The notes under the pieces are model-generated. The model did no database searches, was not told the DNA's origin, and saw only the letters and a list, made by a program, of their open reading frames with translations. 64,000 bases of DNA, from positions 3,844,001 through 3,908,000 of the forward strand of contig JAEUWY010000004.1 in assembly GCA_022059125.1 (NCBI GenBank), written 5' to 3'. Every line of letters starts with the position of its first letter. Within the stretch, counting starts at the first letter, position 1. Source of the stretch: Corynespora cassiicola. Its lineage: Eukaryota; Ascomycota; Dothideomycetes; Pleosporales; Corynesporascaceae. Of the stretch, positions 59,701 through 64,000 are shown in pieces. The position numbers and the translations under genes are program-made.

Positions 59701-61412
59701 TCTGGTAGTCGACGCGCCCCTCCCCCCTCTGGCCCTGTCCCTCCTATGCCTGGTCAAGAGTCCGCCGCTGCCGCTGCTCCTGCGCCTGGATTGGGTTCCG
59801 TTGCCGAGCAAGATGCATCCGAAGATTTTGAGGACGGTCAAGAGCGTGGACGTCTCTTTGTCAAGGTTGTCGGTGTCAAGGATCTTGATCTGCCTCTTCC
59901 GAAGAGTAAGTCTGCACATTCTTCTTTCGTGACTTTGCTAACGATGACCTGCAGCTGAGCGCACTTTCTTCCAGCTTACGCTTGACAATGGCCTCCACTG
60001 CGTGACTACCTCATGGCTCCAGCTTGACCATAGCGCTCCCATTGGCCAGGAGTTTGAGCTTGTCGTTTTGGATGATTTAGAGTTCCAGCTCACTCTTCAG
60101 ACCAAGCTGGAGCCACCGCCGCAAACTCCAATCGCTGCCGCCCCAGCCAAAGTTGTCAACCACAAGAAGTCCCAGTCTGCCTTTCGCAATCTGCTCTCCT
60201 CTCCCAAGAAGCGAAAAGAGCAAGAGCGCAAGCAAAAGGAGGAGGCTGATCGCCAGGCCGAGCAGGAGAAGCAGGAGGCTCTGGCCAAGCGCAGCCGTCC
60301 CCAAACTGCTTGGGATCTCCTCCACGACTTGGTCGGGCCGGATGGCTCTTTTGCACGTGCCTACGTCTGCCTCAAGAACCACGAGAGCCAGGCTTATGGA
60401 CGTCCCTTGAATGTCGACATTCCCTGCTTTAACGAGTGGGCCGTTGATGATAGCGGTGTCAGCAGTGTTAAGAGCAAGCGCGGTGGTGTTGTCCGTCGAC
60501 CACCTTACCGCGTTGGCAAGATTGCTCTTCAACTTCTATACGTCCCCAAGCCCAAGCACGCCAAGGACGAGGATATGCCCAAGAGCATGAATGCTTGCAT
60601 TCGAGAACTCCGCGAAGCCGAGGATGTCAAAGACCTAACTTATGAGGGTCACCTGAGCCAGCAAGGTGGCGACTGTCCGGTACGTTTTGTACCCAATCAT
60701 GTTTTGAATCCGTAGACTAACAAAACTTCAGTACTGGCGTCGTCGCTTCTTCCGCCTTACCGGCACCAAGTTGACGGCCTACCATGAATCGACTCGGCAA
60801 CCTCGTGCCACCATCAACCTCGCTAAGGCCAAGAAGTTGATTGATGACAAGAGTGCTCTTCAGCAGCCCTCATCTACCAAGAGCGGTGGCCGCCGCAAGT
60901 CTGGCTTTGCTGAAGAAGAGGAAGGCTACATGTTTGTCGAAGAGGGTTTCCGCATCCGGTTCGCGAATGGCGAAGTCATTGACTTTTATGCCGACAGCCG
61001 TGAGCAAAAGGAGGGCTGGATGAAGGTCTTGTCTGAGACGGTTGGCAAGGACATGTCCGGCAGCCGTGGCTGGACTGACATGGTGCTGGAGAAGGAGCGC
61101 CGTGACAAGGTTCGCGGACCTGGGCTCCCCCAAGCCGCTCAGCCCAAGCCTCTTCGTGAGAACGCCAATCCTAACCCGAGTCCGATGGTGCGTCCTCGAT
61201 CTCACGAGGGTGTCAACACCCAATCAGCGCCCTCGAGTCCAAAGAAGGGCCACTCACGGACCCGCTCCCATGCCCCGGGACCTCTGCCGCCGCCTCCAAT
61301 TGAGAAGGACCCACGACACAAGATGGCACCTGCACCACGGCCGAGGGAGGCACCAAGGGAGAACGGAAAGCAGCCGGGACGGAGAGATCAAGTTCGCTCG
61401 ATGATCTTTTAA
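56705..61412 (+). CDS. BUD4: BUD4, anillin-like septin-organising protein
   Basis: Four exons (56705-56722, 56779-59905, 59955-60679, 60732-61412) give 1516 residues. BUD4 binds septins, organises rings at septation sites and anchors axial bud-site components in yeast; in moulds it is needed for septation. Seen: a long disordered Ser/Pro- and Asp/Glu-rich N-terminal two thirds with many SP/TP sites (likely kinase targets); an anillin-homology region from about 1020 (RLFVKVVGVKDL, then TERTFFQLTLDNG); and a C-terminal PH domain from about 1291 (YWRRRFFRLTGTKLTAY). A basic tail follows. The first exon is only six codons (MSRNEA); its GTAAGT donor and the 56-bp intron join it to VSPLRINKTPS. An alternative would be a start inside exon 2, which lacks an ATG near its beginning. 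Confidence 0.92.
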
Positions 61413-62788
61413 TCATCGTTCATTGATCACTGCCGTCAAAGATCTGAGGACATTCACTTACCTTTTCTTTGTGTCATAGGTCTCGTCTTTTCCACGACCG
61501 CGAGGCAAATTGCGACGACGGATTCTAGATGCTGCGCATCCACAATCCAACTAGCATGACGCCTGTCACAAGCACAGACACATCAGAGACATGCTTTGAT
61601 TTTTCCTTGTTTTGGGCCAAACACTCGCCCACCTTCCCTTGGATCACTGTACATCCCCGTCCTCACTGGACACCATGTCTCTTTGGCCCGAGTTGATGGA
61701 TACGATACGATGGTAGGAAGGATGAAAACGGAGGATGTGCCTACGCACACAGCAAGGCTTTTCTCTTCTTGCCTTATTTATTCTGTCTTTGCTTATTATT
61801 TTCTACACACACCTTTTTTCCTTTGGATCGATTCTCTGGGTTCCCTTTTCCATCCGGCTTGAGCTTGCTTTTGCTTTCGGCGTTGGAGGTAGGGAAATGG
61901 CGAATTGGTTGTCTTATGGAGCGGCTCGGTTTATGTGTTCTCCTTTGGTTGGGTGGCTATGGTCCTTTTATGAAAACCCCTCTGTGTAATGATTGAAGAT
62001 GGATGATTTGATGCAGAGGATGGATAGTAAGAGGATGACGGTGTAGTGAATATTGTTTAACTGTATGCTTGTTTGAACCAAAATCGTGACTTGAAATAAA
62101 TATGTGGTATCTATGAAGAATACGACCTCTCGTACAGCATGTGTTTTGCCTGTGTTATACCTTGTAAACTCCACATGGTGCCTGTTCTTCTGGTTATGGC
62201 TGGCAATCTTACGTACCTTTCTGTTGCAACTCTATTCCTGCTGCTGTCTAGCCCCTTAAGTTAGAATGAATATAAACCTGAGCATCTCGTCATAAGAAGT
62301 AGTGATAATCTACGAGTACTATCTACTAGCTAGTATAGACTTATGCATGGGACTATTTTGATGATCCATCTGTTTGTTTGATGCAGCGGGTAGCTGTGAT
62401 GAGCAACTAATACAGTAAGGCCTAAAACAGGTCTAATTCATCTGCGTCTTAAATGAAGAGTAGTAATTTTGCAAAGTCCTTTGCTAAATTCTGTGCGATG
62501 CTTTTTAACTCCATTAACACGAGTAATTGAGCGCTACTTGGGGCGGAATACTTCAATGTTTGGCACTGGCCACAGCCATGCCAGTTATTGACATCGAGAC
62601 AGACACAACGACTTGATAAATCGTATGTCTAGTGAAGTGAATACCCTCTCTCCCTTCGGTTATAGGCTTTTCCGACAGAGTTCCGCCTGTCCTTTAAATC
62701 TTTAGTCTCTGTGTTTGTTTCTCCCTCTTTGGCGACTGACGTACTTCTAAACCTGTCTCTTTGAGATCAATAAAAAAAACCTTTCAAG
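61413..62788. other. Intergenic, BUD4 to RING gene
   Basis: It holds the BUD4 3' flank and the RING gene promoter. AT-richer from 61.9 to 62.6 kb. Several short frames, none with a domain. Confidence 0.6.
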
Positions 62789-63608
62789 ATGGCGACAGAC
62801 GAAGATTCCCTTGATTTGTTCATGCAAGAGCTTGAGTCTAAGAATGGAGCACTGCCAGTCACCACGATCAATCGAGCACCTGCTCCACCGGCGATGACCG
62901 ACCTCTACTCCTTCTTTTTGCCGCCAACAAGTTCGTTGAACGCGGAGAATCTAATCACAACTAACGAAGCTCGTATAGGCAATGCAACCAGCGTCAGGGT
63001 CCTTCAGATGGACCGTCACCGTACATCAATTCGCCACCTGCAGAGAGCACTGAATGCTGGACCCGTCCCCCAGCAACGATTCCGCAACAATGATGATATA
63101 CGGCGGCGAAGGCGCCACACGGACGCAAGGTCAGTCACCACTGGTTCATTTTCATCGTCCAGCGCTGAAAACTCCCCAAAGCAGAATCGACGACACCATG
63201 CGCCAGCCACTCCGCCTGCGCACCCCACCTCGCATCCCCTCCGACTTCGACGCCGAGCTCGAGCCTCCGCTCACCCACCAAGTCACCGAGCCCATCGTCG
63301 AGCAGCACCAGGGACCCCCCTCGCCCCCGCGGCAGCGCCACAACCTCGCGCAGCATTCGGAGCAGCTCGAGATCTGGGACGTCGTGCAGGGCTACCGGCG
63401 CGCGGACCGCGGCACGCTCGAGGAGGACGACAGGTGCCCGATCTGCCTGGATGCGCTCAGGGAGAGCATCCAGGAGGTGGTGAGTACGCCGTGCGGGCAC
63501 GCGTTTGACTCGGTGTGTCTCTGGCGAAGTTTGGTGGAGAATGGGAGGTGCCCGTGCTGCCGAAGGTGGTTGGGGGAGGGGGATGAGCCGGGGGAGGATT
63601 ATTTTTGA
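62789..63608 (+). CDS. RING-finger protein, probable E3 ubiquitin ligase
   Basis: Two exons (62789-63129 and 63185-63608) give 254 residues. The N-terminal 190 residues are low in recognisable structure and Arg/Pro-rich. The C-terminus carries a RING finger: C198, C201 (CPIC), C217 and H219 (CGH), C225, C236 and C239. The fifth zinc position, normally His or Cys (CGHxFH or CGHxFC), is Asp222 here. Asp can bind zinc in some RING proteins (Rbx1), so the fold may survive. The intron (GTCAGT donor, 55 bp) is needed to reach the RING frame; without it translation continues into an Arg/Ala/Pro-rich chance frame. Substrate and partners are unknown. Confidence 0.83.
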
Positions 63609-63931
63609 GAGGGGGGATTGATGACCTTTGGGGGTTTTAGAGAGGAGGGGGTCTGGGTGGGGGATATGATACCCTGGAGTTTAGGCGTGCGTAACAACAG
63701 CAATAGTCTTTTCCGATCAATATTGTGCAAGCGCCCCAGTCTTTACATCCCAAATCCGTCACAATACACACCATTGACAATGCAACACTGGAGCCTATAA
63801 ATTTTTTACTCCCAAAGATCTAGAAAGCACTCCACCTCCACCAGCCCAGACGGCCATATTTGGCTACCTCGACCACAACTCCTTGACTGTTGGCGAAAAA
63901 GCAGAACACAAAACTGACATAACGGCCCAAT
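63609..63931. other. Intergenic, RING gene to right edge
   Basis: 3' flank of the RING gene and possible promoter of the gene at the edge. Nothing else seen. Confidence 0.5.
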
Positions 63932-64000
63932 ATGTCTCCCCCCCAACCCAACACTAACAACACATCCCGCAATCGATCTGCCCTTAATCGCAGCTCCTCC
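63932..64000 (+). CDS. Possible start of a gene cut by the window edge
   Basis: An ATG at 63932 opens a frame that stays open for 23 codons to the edge and encodes a Ser/Asn/Pro-rich stretch typical of disordered fungal N-termini. The C-rich leader before it is also typical. Too short to recognise, and it could be chance. Confidence 0.35.
   Translation, partial: MSPPQPNTNNTSRNRSALNRSSS

Overview
This window looks like nuclear DNA of a filamentous ascomycete (Pezizomycotina, plausibly Dothideomycetes; the class is inference). Genes are spaced every 2-3 kb and interrupted by short GT-AG introns (44-131 bp). The families are fungal: a Zn2Cys6 regulator with a fungal-specific C-terminal domain, DUF4360, BUD4, MRH4, BFR2 and a fused CPS/KS-type diterpene cyclase. 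All gene models below were spliced by hand; each joined frame was checked for length and continuity.

Layout. 1-9.0 kb has no gene I can support. At 9.0-12.8 kb lies a large RING-PH-VWA protein resembling the Ste5/Far1 mating-pathway scaffolds. 12.8-20.5 kb is again gene-poor. The OMA1 mitochondrial protease (20.5-21.8 kb) is followed by a small secreted DUF4360 protein (24.0-24.7 kb). From 25 to 40 kb is what looks like a compact diterpenoid gene cluster: an aldo/keto reductase with no catalytic lysine, a secreted berberine-bridge-type FAD oxidase, and a cytochrome P450 transcribed divergently from a bifunctional diterpene synthase. Its class II DxDD motif is intact, but its class I Asp-rich motif is altered. 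A PaxU-like (DUF829) hydrolase lies just beyond, behind an Mpv17/PMP22 protein.

43-64 kb is mostly core genome: IND1 (complex I Fe-S assembly) divergent from BFR2 (ribosome biogenesis), a membrane-anchored GH16 glucanase, an aldehyde dehydrogenase, a Zn2Cys6 transcription factor, MRH4 (mitochondrial DEAD-box helicase) divergent from BUD4 (septin/anillin-like), a RING protein, and a possible gene start at the right edge.

Working model (inference). The cyclase makes a bicyclic diphosphate from GGPP and may cyclise it further. The P450 would hydroxylate the hydrocarbon, and the FAD oxidase and reductase family member would act later. No GGPP synthase, transporter or cluster regulator is visible in 25-40 kb, so the pathway is either small, fed by a GGPP synthase elsewhere, or incomplete. 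No tRNA, rRNA, CRISPR array or intact transposon was found.
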